Shown here piece by piece: positions 23,871 to 34,597 of a stretch of DNA of 64,000 nucleotides. Each line of letters begins with the position of its first letter. Position 1 is the first letter of the stretch. Under the pieces are notes generated by a model. It searched no databases, was not told the origin of the DNA, and saw nothing but the letters and a program-made list of their open reading frames with translations. This stretch comes from Aspidapion aeneum. Taxonomy: Eukaryota; Arthropoda; Insecta; Coleoptera; Brentidae. The DNA is taken from assembly GCA_963576565.1 (NCBI GenBank), contig OY755039.1, positions 83,918,674-83,982,673 on the forward strand, read 5' to 3'. The translations under genes were made by a program, and so were the position numbers.

Positions 23871-26206
23871 ATTTCTGTAAATCATCATTGTCATAATTGT
23901 TTCTGCATCATTATTTTCATTATAAATGCTCATTAAACGATTTTGGACGATTTTACGGAGTCAAAAATGCGCGACAAATTAAAATGTTGGAGCAAGATGT
24001 CAGGTCGTACGTTAGATTTCAAAAATATGGTGTAACCATTTTTCAATGCGCAAATACATTTCTAAAAAACTTTTTATCGCCTCTTGCCAGTCAGTTGGTC
24101 ACCTTATTTTTAGCTAAATTACCATTTATTTAAAGCTCCGTCGATTGTGAGCCGTCCGTCTCTTTCTCGAAATAATAAACGTCAAATAAATTATTTCTAT
24201 AGCAATTTGTATTTAGTAATTTTTTAATTTTGAAATTTCTAAAAAAAATGCGAAAAATCCGCATTTTTTTTTCTTGAAAACAGTATAAAACGACCTTAAC
24301 TTATCATTAAAACAAGAAACACCCATTTTCAAGCATCGAGGTAAAACGTAGTAGACCCCAAACCGCGCGTCTCGACATTCCAGAGGCAAAAGTAACAAAA
24401 ACCTACAAAAAGCCGTGCCAAAAACAAGCAAAGTTTTCTAAAAACTTCAAAAATGACGCCTAAGTGAAACACGCATCCCTGTATATAGGACGTGGTTCCA
24501 TTATACAAATAAACATATAACATTACCATTCAAATAAAGTAAATACAGGGATTCCTGACAATAGTTCTGAACTTGTTTTTGAGCAACTTTTTTTCTGAGT
24601 GTAATATGGCTGCGTTACTGTCATTCAGGTTTTGCCGCTTTTTGTTGATATATCTTGTTTGGTTAAGTTTTGTCATCCAAAACATAATGGTTGTAACTGC
24701 ATTTTACGCAAATCTGAAAATTTCCCTTAAAGTAAGAATTATGTAGTTGCGATTAAATTCTCCACTGTCATTCGACAGTTACAAGAAATATAACTGGTTT
24801 TTGAGTCTCGAAGAGACAAATTGATCACCTAGAAGTCCAAAATGCTAATATTTTTTTTTGCAGTTACTTCCATTTTGGTTTGGACAACAGAGGTGGTGGA
24901 ATCCTAACATTTTTTTTTGCCTGCGTCCCCTATTTTAACATTATTAAAAATTTAAGCTAAAAAGCAAAGACAGCTACACGTTTAACATAACAATAAATAT
25001 TACAGAATAAAAATACAGAAAACTGATAGATTGGTATCCCTTTCCTATAAATCAGTAATCTTAAATCAACTTGGCTATTGAATAAATTCCATTTGGTCTT
25101 ATTTCTATCACTCTGTTAGAAATAAGCTAAGTTCTGAGTACTGGGAACAGTCCATATATCAAAAATGCTCTCTAGTTGAATTTTCGCTAAGAAAACGTAA
25201 AGGAACCTTTTCCACACGAGACATAGATTTGTACTATTGCTTATATATAGTTTCAAAGGAATTACCTTTTGATATTAAGACAAATAGCTTTTTGAAACAA
25301 TTGCTGTAACCTTTATTCGTTTGATCGTATTATTTGAAAAGTTTATAAAGAAAAAATAAAATAAGAAATGTACATATAAAATAAGAAAAATCTCAAATCT
25401 CCAAGTGGCATTATAGCCTCTGCTTCTAGCCCGATTAACCAGAGTACTTCGCTGCCATCTTATTCTCATTTTCTTTTCTCTCTACTCTCATTCCTGCACG
25501 TCTCCAGTTTATTATTTTTCCTGGTGTTGTTGTTTGATCCATTCTCTGTGCAGAGTCATTGATTATATTTGCGTGGCCTTTTTTTCAGGGGTTAATGAAT
25601 ATGTTATAAAAAACCATCGAATACAAAAGTTGCAAATTTTTTTTGATATTATATTTTGGACTATGTCAGAACTCAGAGAAGTCATTCCTTATGTCAAATT
25701 TTGGCAGCGACTTTCTCAAGTTAAAGAGAATACGCATATTTTTAACGAAAAGTATTATTTTTTATGAAGGCGCTTGTAAAATAATAAAAGAAATTGATAG
25801 ATCTTGAATTTCTTAACAAACATATTTTATGCAATTTTGTTTTAAAACAAAGAAAACAAGAACATTTAATATATTTAAAAATCCGCTTTTATAAAAAGTA
25901 GCATTTTTCCGCCCAGCGCATAATTAATTTAAAAGCCTAAAGATGTAATAAAGTAAATAAGAAAAGTCACAAATGAATAATAATAATCAACGAAAATACA
26001 GACTAAACACCTATTGACGTCAAAGGACCAAGTGATAAACAAAATTCCCATTAGCAAAGGAAAATACTGTACTCTTTTACTCACAAAAAACGCAGACATG
26101 GAACATTTGTATTTAAATGTTTTTAGTATATCAGTATAAATATTCACCTTTTTATTGGATTTGCCACCAGGATGTCACCAGTTTAAAATATAATTATGAC
26201 AAATGT
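23871..26206. other. Gene-free AT-rich stretch
   Basis: Open frames up to 78 codons occur on both strands without a recognisable motif. Words near 25081-25140 resemble coding remnants of a non-LTR C terminus, but I cannot align them with confidence. No terminal repeats were identified. Confidence 0.4.
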
Positions 26207-26521
26207 AGGCAAAGGCACGGTCTCTAAATAAACCGGTTGTCTGGTAACTCCCAGCCAATAAGAACTAGGCAGCCTATGACGCGGAATTTCCCTACTCCAC
26301 GATCAATAAAGAGAGACTTATACATAATATTATGAGAGAAATAAAGATAGACGCCGTAAAAATACCAAAATCTATAAAAAAATTCAATAAATTAAAAATT
26401 TATGATAAAAATTCCAACAGTTTTATAAATATCAGATTCAGGACACGATTATAAATAGTTTTCCTAAGTTAATTCGACTCTCTGTTCATATTAATTTAAC
26501 TTTTTTCGCCGAACACTAATA

Positions 26522-26661
26522 CCCTGTTTCCACCAATGCATGCCCACCCCGATTCAAATAAACGCATCACGTGATAGCCCATGGATTTGCACCGGTTTTA
26601 AATGCAGCGTCACCTAATGCGTTTTTTGAATCGGGGTGGGCATGCATTGGTGGAAACAGGG
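26522..26661. mobile_element. TA-flanked palindromic MITE, copy 2
   Basis: Same family as the element at 21911, with ends CCCTGTTTCCACCAATGCAT and its complement and TA flanks at 26520-26521 and 26662-26663. It is 140 bp, lies inside the P-type relic, and so inserted after it. Confidence 0.92.
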
Positions 26662-26974
26662 TATAAAGCAAACTAGCCACATAATATTGATCTTTTTGGT
26701 GGATAGGAAGTAATTAAAATGAGTCTTTTTGAGAAATTTTGTCAAAAAAATTAAAGAAAGGAAATTAAAATGACTATGGCAGTAAGGGAACATTCATAAA
26801 AAACATAAGGCAAAGATTCAGGATTTTTGATCCCCCCTTCTTTAACGCATTTTCCAGAAAGATTATAATAAAAATACATTGACTGTAACGCAATTCTAAT
26901 ATTCCTTCCCTCCTGTTTGAGCATTATACAGGGTGTTCCAAGTTAAGCGTCCACCATTGCTACTTTTTTATTAT

Positions 26975-27391
26975 TGTTACAAATTTAAGTTATTTAAATT
27001 TTATAATGGGAATTTATTTAGGTTTAGTGTAGTATTAGGTTGATTTATCTTAAGGTTGTATTCTTAGTCTAGGTTTTAGTTACGTTATCTGTGACTTGCG
27101 GTCGCAATAATACGAGAACGTTCCGGACGTCGAAGGCTGTCGGAAAGTTCGAGAGAGATGGACGATCCTATATATAGGGCCGGGGTCGTGCACCAGGCAG
27201 TCAGTCACAGATAACGTACTGTAGTGGTCGTGAGATATTAACACGAAGTTAATAGACCGATTATAGTAGTGAATTATTAGCAAGTTATTAGTAAGTTTAA
27301 GTGCGTGTTTTTGTACATAATTTGTCGAAATAAATTGACGTATCGTTTTCAACAATTGCGAGTTTTAATTTGTCGTTGTGAACCCGTAACA
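26975..27391 (+). repeat. 5' LTR of the gypsy element
   Basis: Begins TGTTACAAATTT and ends CCCGTAACA, so it has the standard TG...CA ends. It contains a TATA box, an AATAAA signal (27329-27334) and an internal 16-bp inverted repeat. It differs from the 3' LTR at about 27082 (A/G), 27140 (T/C) and 27221 (G/A). Confidence 0.97.
27169..27176 (+). promoter_or_regulatory. TATA box of the 5' LTR
   Basis: TATATATA within CCTATATATAGGGCC is the only strong TATA-like word in the LTR. Transcription would start about 30 bp downstream, near 27200, where the right arm of the 16-bp inverted repeat begins. The start site is inferred. Confidence 0.6.
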
Positions 27392-27393
27392 AT

Positions 27394-27410
27394 TGGTGTC
27401 AGAAGTGGGA
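27394..27410 (+). other. Primer binding site
   Basis: TGGTGTCAGAAGTGGGA begins two bases after the LTR and opens with TGG, the complement of a tRNA CCA end. By memory this 17-mer is complementary to the 3' end of a leucine tRNA; that assignment is unverified. Confidence 0.88.
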
Positions 27411-28264
27411 TTAAAAGAAATAAATAGTGCAAAGACTATCCTTACACAGTACCACCGGCTAGGACAATTAAAAAGAAGAACAGTAAGTGATTTTGCCAGA
27501 ATATTCGGAACTGAATAGTGCAAAGACTACCCTTACATATTACCACCGGATAGGACAATTGGACAGAAAAACAGTAAGTGATTTTTTCCAGAAGATTCGA
27601 AGAAGTTCGATATTGTTTTATTCAAAAACTAAAAGAGATATTTAAGAACCGACTTCGACATTAACTTTACAGTCCAAAAATTGATAATTAGAGAGATTTT
27701 CTAGAATATTCTATAACATTCTACGACGTTCTATTCAAAAACTAGAAGAGATATACAAATACCGACTTCGACATTAGCTTAGTAATTTCAAAAGTAAGAA
27801 CTAAAAAAGAATTTTTAGAAGATTCCATAACATTCTACGACGTTCTATTCAAAAACTAGAAGAGATATACAAATACCGATTTCGACATTAGTTTAGTTAT
27901 TTCAAAAGTAAGAATTAGAAAGAATTTCTAGAAGATTCCATAACATTCTACGACGTTCTATTCAAAAACTAGAAGAGATATACAAATACCGACTTCGACA
28001 GTAGCTTAGTTATTTTAAAAGTAAGAATTAGAAATTATTTCTAGAATATTCCATAACATTCTACGACGGTCCATTCGAGAACCAAAAAAAATAATCAAAA
28101 AGTGACTTCTACATTTGCCTAGTAGCAGAAAGAGTAGCATTTACCAGTATATTCCAGAACATTCCATTAGGTTCTATTTAAGAATTGGAAGAGATATTGA
28201 AAAACCGACTTCGACATTCGCTTTATAGCCCTAAAATAGACGTTTTAAGTGATTTATCAGGAAG
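27411..28264 (+). repeat. Gypsy leader with two sets of tandem repeats
   Basis: The first set is two copies of a unit of roughly 100 bp containing AGTGCAAAGACTA and CCTTACA...TACCACCGG (27425 and 27517). The second is at least five imperfect copies of a unit of about 113 bp containing TTCTATTCAAAAACTAGAAG and ACCGACTTCGACATT (about 27612 to 28220). The leader is over 850 bp long and non-coding. Copies near 27730-27960 are the most alike. Confidence 0.88.
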
Positions 28265-29455
28265 TTGATGCTTACAAGACAAGGATCGGCAAAGATGGAA
28301 GATCTAACTAAAATGATGCAGGCTCTCGCAGCTCAAATGGCTCAAAACCAGAACGATATAAGACAGACCATGGAACAAAACCAGAACGACATGCAGGAAA
28401 ACTTTGACCAAATAAAGAGCAACTCCGAACAGCTGAGAGAAGAGTTTAAGACTGCAACCGAAGATCTTAAGGAAGAAATAACTCAAAGAATGCATAGTGT
28501 GGAACAAAAGGTACAAAATAAATTGCAGAATGTAGAAGAAAAGGTACATAATGTTGAAGAAAAGGTACAGAATGTTAGGGAAGAAATTTTTTAAACCATG
28601 GAAGAAAAATTCCAGGACGTGTCAAAACAGCTTATACAGCTCCAAAAAGAACACAACAAAATGAAAGCTCAGGGATGTGTTGTGAATTCCAACCAAAACA
28701 TTAAGCCTCCAAATTTCGATGGTACGTCTTCCTGGTCTACTTACAAACAACAGTTTGAAGCTGCCGCTGCTGCAAATGGTTGGGATGATGAGGAAAAAGC
28801 TAGAGCATTGTTAGTAGCTCTACGAGAACCTGCTCTGGGACTTTTACGGTCCATTCCAGTCGAACAAAAACAGAATTATAACGCTTTAGTGGCAGCGTTA
28901 GAAAGAATGTATGGAGACGAACACTTGCGAAATTTACATTGGTCAGAATTAAATATTCGTCAGCAAAGACCAGGAGAATCATTGCAAGAGTATGAAGCAG
29001 ATATTAGGAGGCTGATGTATTTAGCTTACCCAGAAATGCCAGAAAATTACAGAGATCCCTTCACGGTAGATCGCTTTATTAACGGCTTGCGAGACACGGA
29101 CTTAGCAAAATTACTTCGTCGAGAACGCTTCCATAACAGCAGTGAAGTGTTGATTCGAGCCCTTGAAATTGAATCATCAAATAATATGTCCAGGCCAATA
29201 GTAAGAGCTGTTTCAATTCAGGAGGGAGAAGAAATGAGCACTGGAGATGAGGTCAACTTAAAAACGCTAAACCAACTGTTTCAATCACTGATAGAGAAGA
29301 TTGATTCTTTGAAAGAAAGTAGACGATCCCCTCCAAATGTAAAGTGTTTCAGATGCGGACGTACAGGGCATATTCAACGCGATTGTCGTGTCCAAATGAG
29401 GTCTCGCTCACCATCTAGTGGGACAGAGTACCGAAGAAGAGATCAGGAAAACTAA
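28265..29455 (+). pseudogene. gag: Gypsy gag
   Basis: Would encode the capsid/nucleocapsid polyprotein. The N terminus (28265-28594, 109 codons) is a Gln/Glu/Asn-rich coiled-coil region with repeated VEEKV words. A TAA at 28592-28594 then interrupts the same frame. Reading continues in frame from 28598 as a capsid-like domain (PPNFDGTSSWSTYKQQFEAA, SLQEYEADIRRLMYLAYP) and ends with one CCHC knuckle CFRCGRTGHIQRDC plus a basic tail. Without the stop it would be about 396 residues, a usual length. Confidence 0.92.
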
Positions 29456-32400
29456 AACTAGTCAACGCAGAGGGGCGGGTGTTGGCTAATGGGAATTTAG
29501 CCCCCACAATTTACTCTATCAAGAGCTTAAAACATACTGCTGACAGTCTTAACATCGACGGACTTATTAATGGAAGAAAAGTTAATATAACAGTAGCACT
29601 GGTGCTGCCATATCATTGCTTAAGTTTAAAATTGCAACGAGATATAAAATTCGACCAACAGAAAAGAAAATAACACTTAAGACTGTGACTGGAGAATCCG
29701 CCGACGTGTTGGGGCAGACAGACATAGACCTACAGCTGGGGAGGTTGAAGATTCGCCACTCGGTATTAGTTGCAGACATAGAAGACGAATTTATTTTGGG
29801 AATGGACCTGATAAGTAGACATGGATTTGCGTTTGATAATAAACTTAATACCCTAAGATTTGGGAACGAAGAGTTCATTTTGTCAAACTTAGTCACATCA
29901 ATAAAGAACCAATTAAGGTGGTGGCAGTATGCACAACAAGACTAGTCGGTAACAGTGAGACCATAATTTTTGGGAGGCTGGAAAGTAAAACATCAAGCTG
30001 CGTCGGACTCATAAGCCAACAAAACACACCCAACACCTACCTCGTTGCAAAATCACTAGTTAAAACCGATAAAAGCATCCCGATTAGAGTCGCCAATATT
30101 TTCCCAAATAGTGTCAAAATTAATAAGGGGGAGGAGGTAGCATTATTTGAACCAGTACAGAAAGTAACAAGATGTGAAGAGCCAACTTCCGAGGATACAA
30201 GCAAGTTACCAATGGAGGTACTTCAGCAATTTGAGTCAACTTGGCAACATCTCACTCCAGAAGAATTTAGTAAAGCGAGAGAGTTTATAGAAGAACAAAG
30301 TAATATCTTCGAAACGAGGAGTAGTTCGGGACGCACAAACCTTACTAAACATGCTATCAACACTGGCGATGCCCAACCGATAAGACAACCCCCAAGAAGA
30401 CTACCAATGGCCAAGCAAGAAGAAGTTCACAATCTCATTAATAAAATGCTCAGCGACGGTGTTATTGAAAAGTCATCAAGTCCTTGGTCATCTCCTGTGG
30501 TGTTGGTCACTAAAAAGGATGGAAGTACTAGATTTTGTGTCGACTACAGGAAACTTAACGATGTGACCAAGAAAGATAGTTACCCACTGCCAAGAATAGA
30601 CGACACATTAACAACATTGGCAGGATCATATTGGTTTTCTACTCTTGACCTTAAAAGTGGGTATTGGCAAGTAGGAATCTTTGAAAGAGATAAAGAGAAG
30701 ACTGCATTCTCTGCTGGAAGTGGACTTTATCAGTTTAATGTGATGCCATTTGGCCTGTGCAATGCCCCAGCTACATTTGAAAGACTAATGGAAGTCGTTC
30801 TACGAGGTTTTACTTGGAAAACCTGCCTAGTCTATTTGGATGATGTCATAGTAATGGGGAAATCATTTCAAGATCATCTAGATAATTTACGAGAAGTATT
30901 CTCAAGAATCAGGAACGCAAATCTTAAATTGAACTCAAAGAAATGTTTTCTGTTCCAAGAAAAAGTTGAGTTCCTGGGTCACGTCGTTTCCCGAGAAGGC
31001 ATCCATACCGACGAAAAGAAGTTACAAGCAATAAAAGAATGGCCTCAACCTCGTGACAAACATGAATTGAGAAGCTTTTTGGGTCTATGTACATACTACA
31101 GATGATTTGTAGAAGGATTCGCCAAAATAGCGTCTCCATTACATAGACTTACAGAAGATAAAGCTTCTTACAAATGGAATACCGAATGTGACCAAGCATT
31201 TAGAAGACTAAAAGCAGCATTATGTTCTAGTCCGATTCTTGCATATCCCATTCCAAAAGGAAAATTCATATTAGATAATGATGCGAGCAACGATGGCATA
31301 GGAGCAGTACTCTCCCAAGTACAAGATGGAGAAGAACGGGTCATCGAATTTTTCAGCAAGAAGCTATCCAAACCAGAGAGAAATTATTGTGTTACTAGAA
31401 AGGAGCTCCTAGCCATAGTTAAATCCGTAGATCACTTTCACAAATATCTCTACGGACAAGAGTTTCTGATTAGAACGGATCATGCTGCGTTACAGTGGCT
31501 CATGAAAATGAAATAACCTGAGGGGCAAGTCGCGAGATGGATAGAAAAGCTACAACAGTACCATTATCAAATTAAGCACCGAGCGGGAAGGGTGCATAAT
31601 AATGCAGATGCATTGTCCAGAAGACCTTGCCCTGACGATTGTAAACATTGCAGGAAAATTGACCAGAAAGAAGGAATTACCTACGTGCGCCAGATAAAGT
31701 TAGAACCAGATGAAGAATGGATGTCGGCTTCGATTAGAACCACACAACTTAACGACAAAGATGTAGGACCTATCTTGCGATTGAAAGAAGAAAACAAGCC
31801 ACGACCATCATGGCAAGATATCGCAAACCAAGGGGTGATATTCAAATCACTGTGGGCACAATGGGATTCACTGATAGTAGAGGAAAACATCCTTAAACGT
31901 GCCTGGGAAAGTGCCGATGGCCTTACTGTGGTTAATCAAGTAGTGGTTCCTAGGAGCATGGTAGACAATATAATGGCCGAATGCCATGGTGGAAAATCAG
32001 GCGCGCACCTAGGCATAAATAAAACCATGGACAAAATTCGAAACCGATTTTATTGAGTCAATTACTTTCAAGATGTGAAAAACTGGTGCCGCCGATGTTC
32101 GACTTGTGCAGCCAGCCAAGGTCCCAAAACAAGGTCCAGAGGTCAAATGAAACAATATAACGTAGGTCTACCATAAGAACGCATTGCTATTGATGTGGCC
32201 GGACCATTTCCAGAAACTAAAAAGGGCAACAAATACCTCCTTGTTGTCATGGATTACTTTAGCAAATGGCCAGAAGTTTTTGCTTTGCCTAACCAAGAGG
32301 CCACTACAGTTGCGGAAGTTCTGGTAAATAATGTTTTCAGCCGATTTGGCATTCCTTTGGAACTACATTCAGATCAAGGAAAAACTTTGAATCGAAGCTC

Positions 32401-33036
32401 TTCCAGAATCTCTGTGACCTTTTAGGAATACATAAAACACGGACTACGGCTTTACATCCGCAGTCAGATGGCATGGTTGAAAGATTTAATAAAACAATAG
32501 AAGAACATCTGTGCAAAGTTGTTGATGAGCACCAAACAGATTGGGACCAATATATTCCATTGTTTTTGATGGCCTATAGAACCGCCATTCACAATACGAC
32601 AGGAGCTACTCCATCTAGTATCCTGTTTGGTAGAGAACTGCGTTTACCATGTGATATCATGTTTGGTTCACCTGAAGAAGAACACTTAGAGGTTAATGAC
32701 TATGTCGAACGTTTAAGGCAAAAGCTGCACGATATCCATGAAGTGGTTAGAGAGCGAATAGAAATAGCCAGTGACCGCATGAAAGCGAGATATAACCTGA
32801 AAGCAAACTCTTCAGGGATCAAAGAGAATGATCAAGTCTGGCTATACAATCCTCAACGCAAGAAAGGAAGATCACCTAAGTTGACACCACCATGGGAAGG
32901 GCCTTATAAAGTTGTTAAGAGAATTAATGATGTAGTCTACCGAATCCAGAGAAGCCTGAAGTCCAAGATGAAAGTTGTTCATCTAGACAGACTAAAACCT
33001 TACCTGGGAAATGTTGATCGAGACGATCAAACCTGA
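29419..33036 (+). pseudogene. pol: Gypsy pol (protease, RT, RNase H, integrase)
   Basis: The frame opens at 29419, overlapping the end of gag in the -1 frame. The protease region (about 29480-29900) is frameshifted at its active-site segment near 29600 and again near 29900. Reverse transcriptase (29918-31105) has LKSGYWQVGI and the catalytic YLDD near 30835. A TGA at 31103 follows CTYYR. RNase H (31106-31620) has a TAA at 31514. The integrase zinc-binding and core regions (31900-33036) have stops at 32054 and 32174 and a frameshift near 32380. The C-terminal GPY-type module (WEGPYKVV) is intact. Five nonsense changes across gag-pol and three frameshifts make it dead. Confidence 0.95.
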
Positions 33037-33048
33037 AGAGGAGGATAG
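33035..33048 (+). other. Polypurine tract
   Basis: GAAGAGGAGGATAG lies directly before the 3' LTR, where plus-strand DNA synthesis would be primed. It is interrupted by a single T. Confidence 0.85.
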
Positions 33049-33465
33049 TGTTACAAATTTAAGTTATTTAAATTTTATAATGGGAATTTATTTAGGTTTA
33101 GTGTAGTATTAGGTTGATTTATCTTAAGGTTGTATTCTTAGTCTAGGTTTTAGTTGCGTTATCTGTGACTTGCGGTCGCAATAATACGAGAACGTTCCGG
33201 ACGTCGAAGGCTGCCGGAAAGTTCGAGAGAGATGGACGATCCTATATATAGGGCCGGGGTCGTGCACCAGGCAGTCAGTCACAGATAACGTACTATAGTG
33301 GTCGTGAGATATTAACACGAAGTTAATAGACCGATTATAGTAGTGAATTATTAGCAAGTTATTAGTAAGTTTAAGTGCGTGTTTTTGTACATAATTTGTC
33401 GAAATAAATTGACGTATCGTTTTCAACAATTGCGAGTTTTAATTTGTCGTTGTGAACCCGTAACA
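33049..33465 (+). repeat. 3' LTR of the gypsy element
   Basis: 417 bp, TG...CA ends, 414 of 417 bases identical to the 5' LTR. It is followed directly by the target duplication TTAT. Confidence 0.97.
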
Positions 33466-33864
33466 TTATTAAAGATAGAATAAAATTTAAATTGGGAAAC
33501 TAGTAGAATTTTTGATAATCTTTAAGATGCTTAAATCATAAAAAAATCGAACATCGAGTTTTCGAGTTTTTTCAATAAACATAAAACCAATTTTAATTTA
33601 AGCACCCCTGCATTTTATAATTTCCCACAATTCTACCAGCTGGCCAATTTAAACTTTTTTATACTTTTAAAAACAAATAAGTTAGCAATGGTGGGCATTT
33701 ACCTTGGAACACCCAATATATAAATTAAGAATGGTACTCATCAGTTTTTTTAAATATTATATTGCAAGTAACAAGAAACTATACCGATCGAATTATAGAA
33801 TAGTTACAAAATAATTTTCTTTAACTTTTTTATTGTTTTTCGACTCTCGGTATCATCAGGCTTT

Positions 33865-34310
33865 CGTCTCATTGTAGATTCATTTTGCTTTTTGGTATTT
33901 ATAAATTTGATTCTTATCATTACTCTTTATTTTACAAATGAATTTACCAATTTATATGGAATAGAAACTTTTTTAAATATAAATTTTGTGGACCGCTTCA
34001 CAATATTTGTTTTAAATTTAAAATTGCTACCATGCAATTTTATGAAACATTTGTCTATTTTGTTAACATTTTCTTTCCATGATGGTGAAGGCTCAGTTAA
34101 GCCTCCAAAAGAAAGGCTTTGCACCCAAGATATCATGGCATATGAATGCATGTTTGATGGTTCATTTTCATACGTATAGCAACCAAGTTCAGTGAAATCA
34201 TTGTGATGCTTTCGTGCTAAAAATCCTGCAATATAGACTAAACCATCTTTTTCACACATATTTTTTGTAGATGTTGATACAGAAGATGAAGTAGTGCAGG
34301 CAATTGTTTA
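33865..34310 (-). pseudogene. P-superfamily transposase C-terminal fragment
   Basis: Minus-strand reading contains YIAGFLARKHHNDFTELGC, SWVQSLSFGGLTEPS and, after a stop near 33927, an Arg/Ile/Lys-rich end (MIRIKFIN). This matches my memory of the C-terminal region of P-element-like transposases (IAGY-type motif, a GGL(T)EPS box, and a closing V.TR.Y.R-type segment). The N-terminal THAP domain and catalytic core are absent from this copy. The longest continuous frame is 33927-34259, and it extends upstream to a stop near 34312. Confidence 0.7.
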
Positions 34311-34597
34311 CGTTTGATTTTTGACCTAAATTTAGTATAAAATAATAACAGGCGGCTAAAATTTATTTTAGTTAGTCTTTAATATAATTATAGCAAGCAC
34401 AGAACAGGTATAAATACTACTTACAAGACCCAAAATGTACAAAATTTCCTGACAAAAGACGAAATTACGTTATAAACACTAATAAACAGCGTTGGACTGC
34501 AGATTCCTAGGAAAACTGTGACGTAACTCTGACGTCACGGCCGTCATGACACCGAGTTACCAGACAACCGGCTTATTTAGAGGCCGTGAGGCAAAGG

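Larger units (their letters stand above)
26975..33465 (+). mobile_element. Ty3/gypsy LTR retrotransposon, young LTRs, broken coding region
   Basis: Complete architecture: 417-bp LTR, primer binding site, leader with tandem repeats, gag, pol (protease, reverse transcriptase, RNase H, integrase in that order), polypurine tract, 417-bp LTR. The order RT-RNase H-integrase marks Ty3/gypsy and excludes Ty1/copia. No envelope-like frame follows integrase. TTAT flanks both ends (26971-26974 and 33466-33469). The LTRs differ at three positions, indicating recent insertion, yet gag and pol have about five nonsense changes and three frameshifts. It is not autonomous. Confidence 0.97.
26929..33716. mobile_element. 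TA-flanked inverted-repeat element split by gypsy insertion
   Basis: Left end CAGGGTGTTCCAAGTTAAGC, then GTCCACCATTGCTA; the complement of the right end reads GGGTGTTCCAAGGTAAATGC then CCACCATTGCTA. Without the 6.5-kb retrotransposon in its middle it is about 290 bp. The TA flanks and CAGGGTGT start match a widespread insect TA-element type. It lies within the P-type relic. Confidence 0.8.
26216..34588 (-). mobile_element. P-superfamily DNA transposon relic with nested insertions
   Basis: Inverted ends of about 35 bp with two mismatches: CACGGTCTCTAAATAAACCG on the left and CACGGCCTCTAAATAAGCCG (complement) on the right, both continuing GTTGTCTGGTAACTC. The identical 9-bp word AGGCAAAGG lies immediately outside each end (26207-26215 and 34589-34597), so this is one insertion event. 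The minus strand at 33865-34310 encodes a P-type transposase C terminus. Without the later insertions the relic is about 1.5 kb, so most of the gene is deleted. Canonical P elements duplicate 8 bp, so a 9-bp match is slightly odd. Confidence 0.82.

Noticed and set aside
27080..27355. A 91-codon minus-strand frame inside the 5' LTR, repeated in the 3' LTR
   Set aside because: It lies wholly within the regulatory LTR and is antisense; duplicates because the LTR is duplicated.
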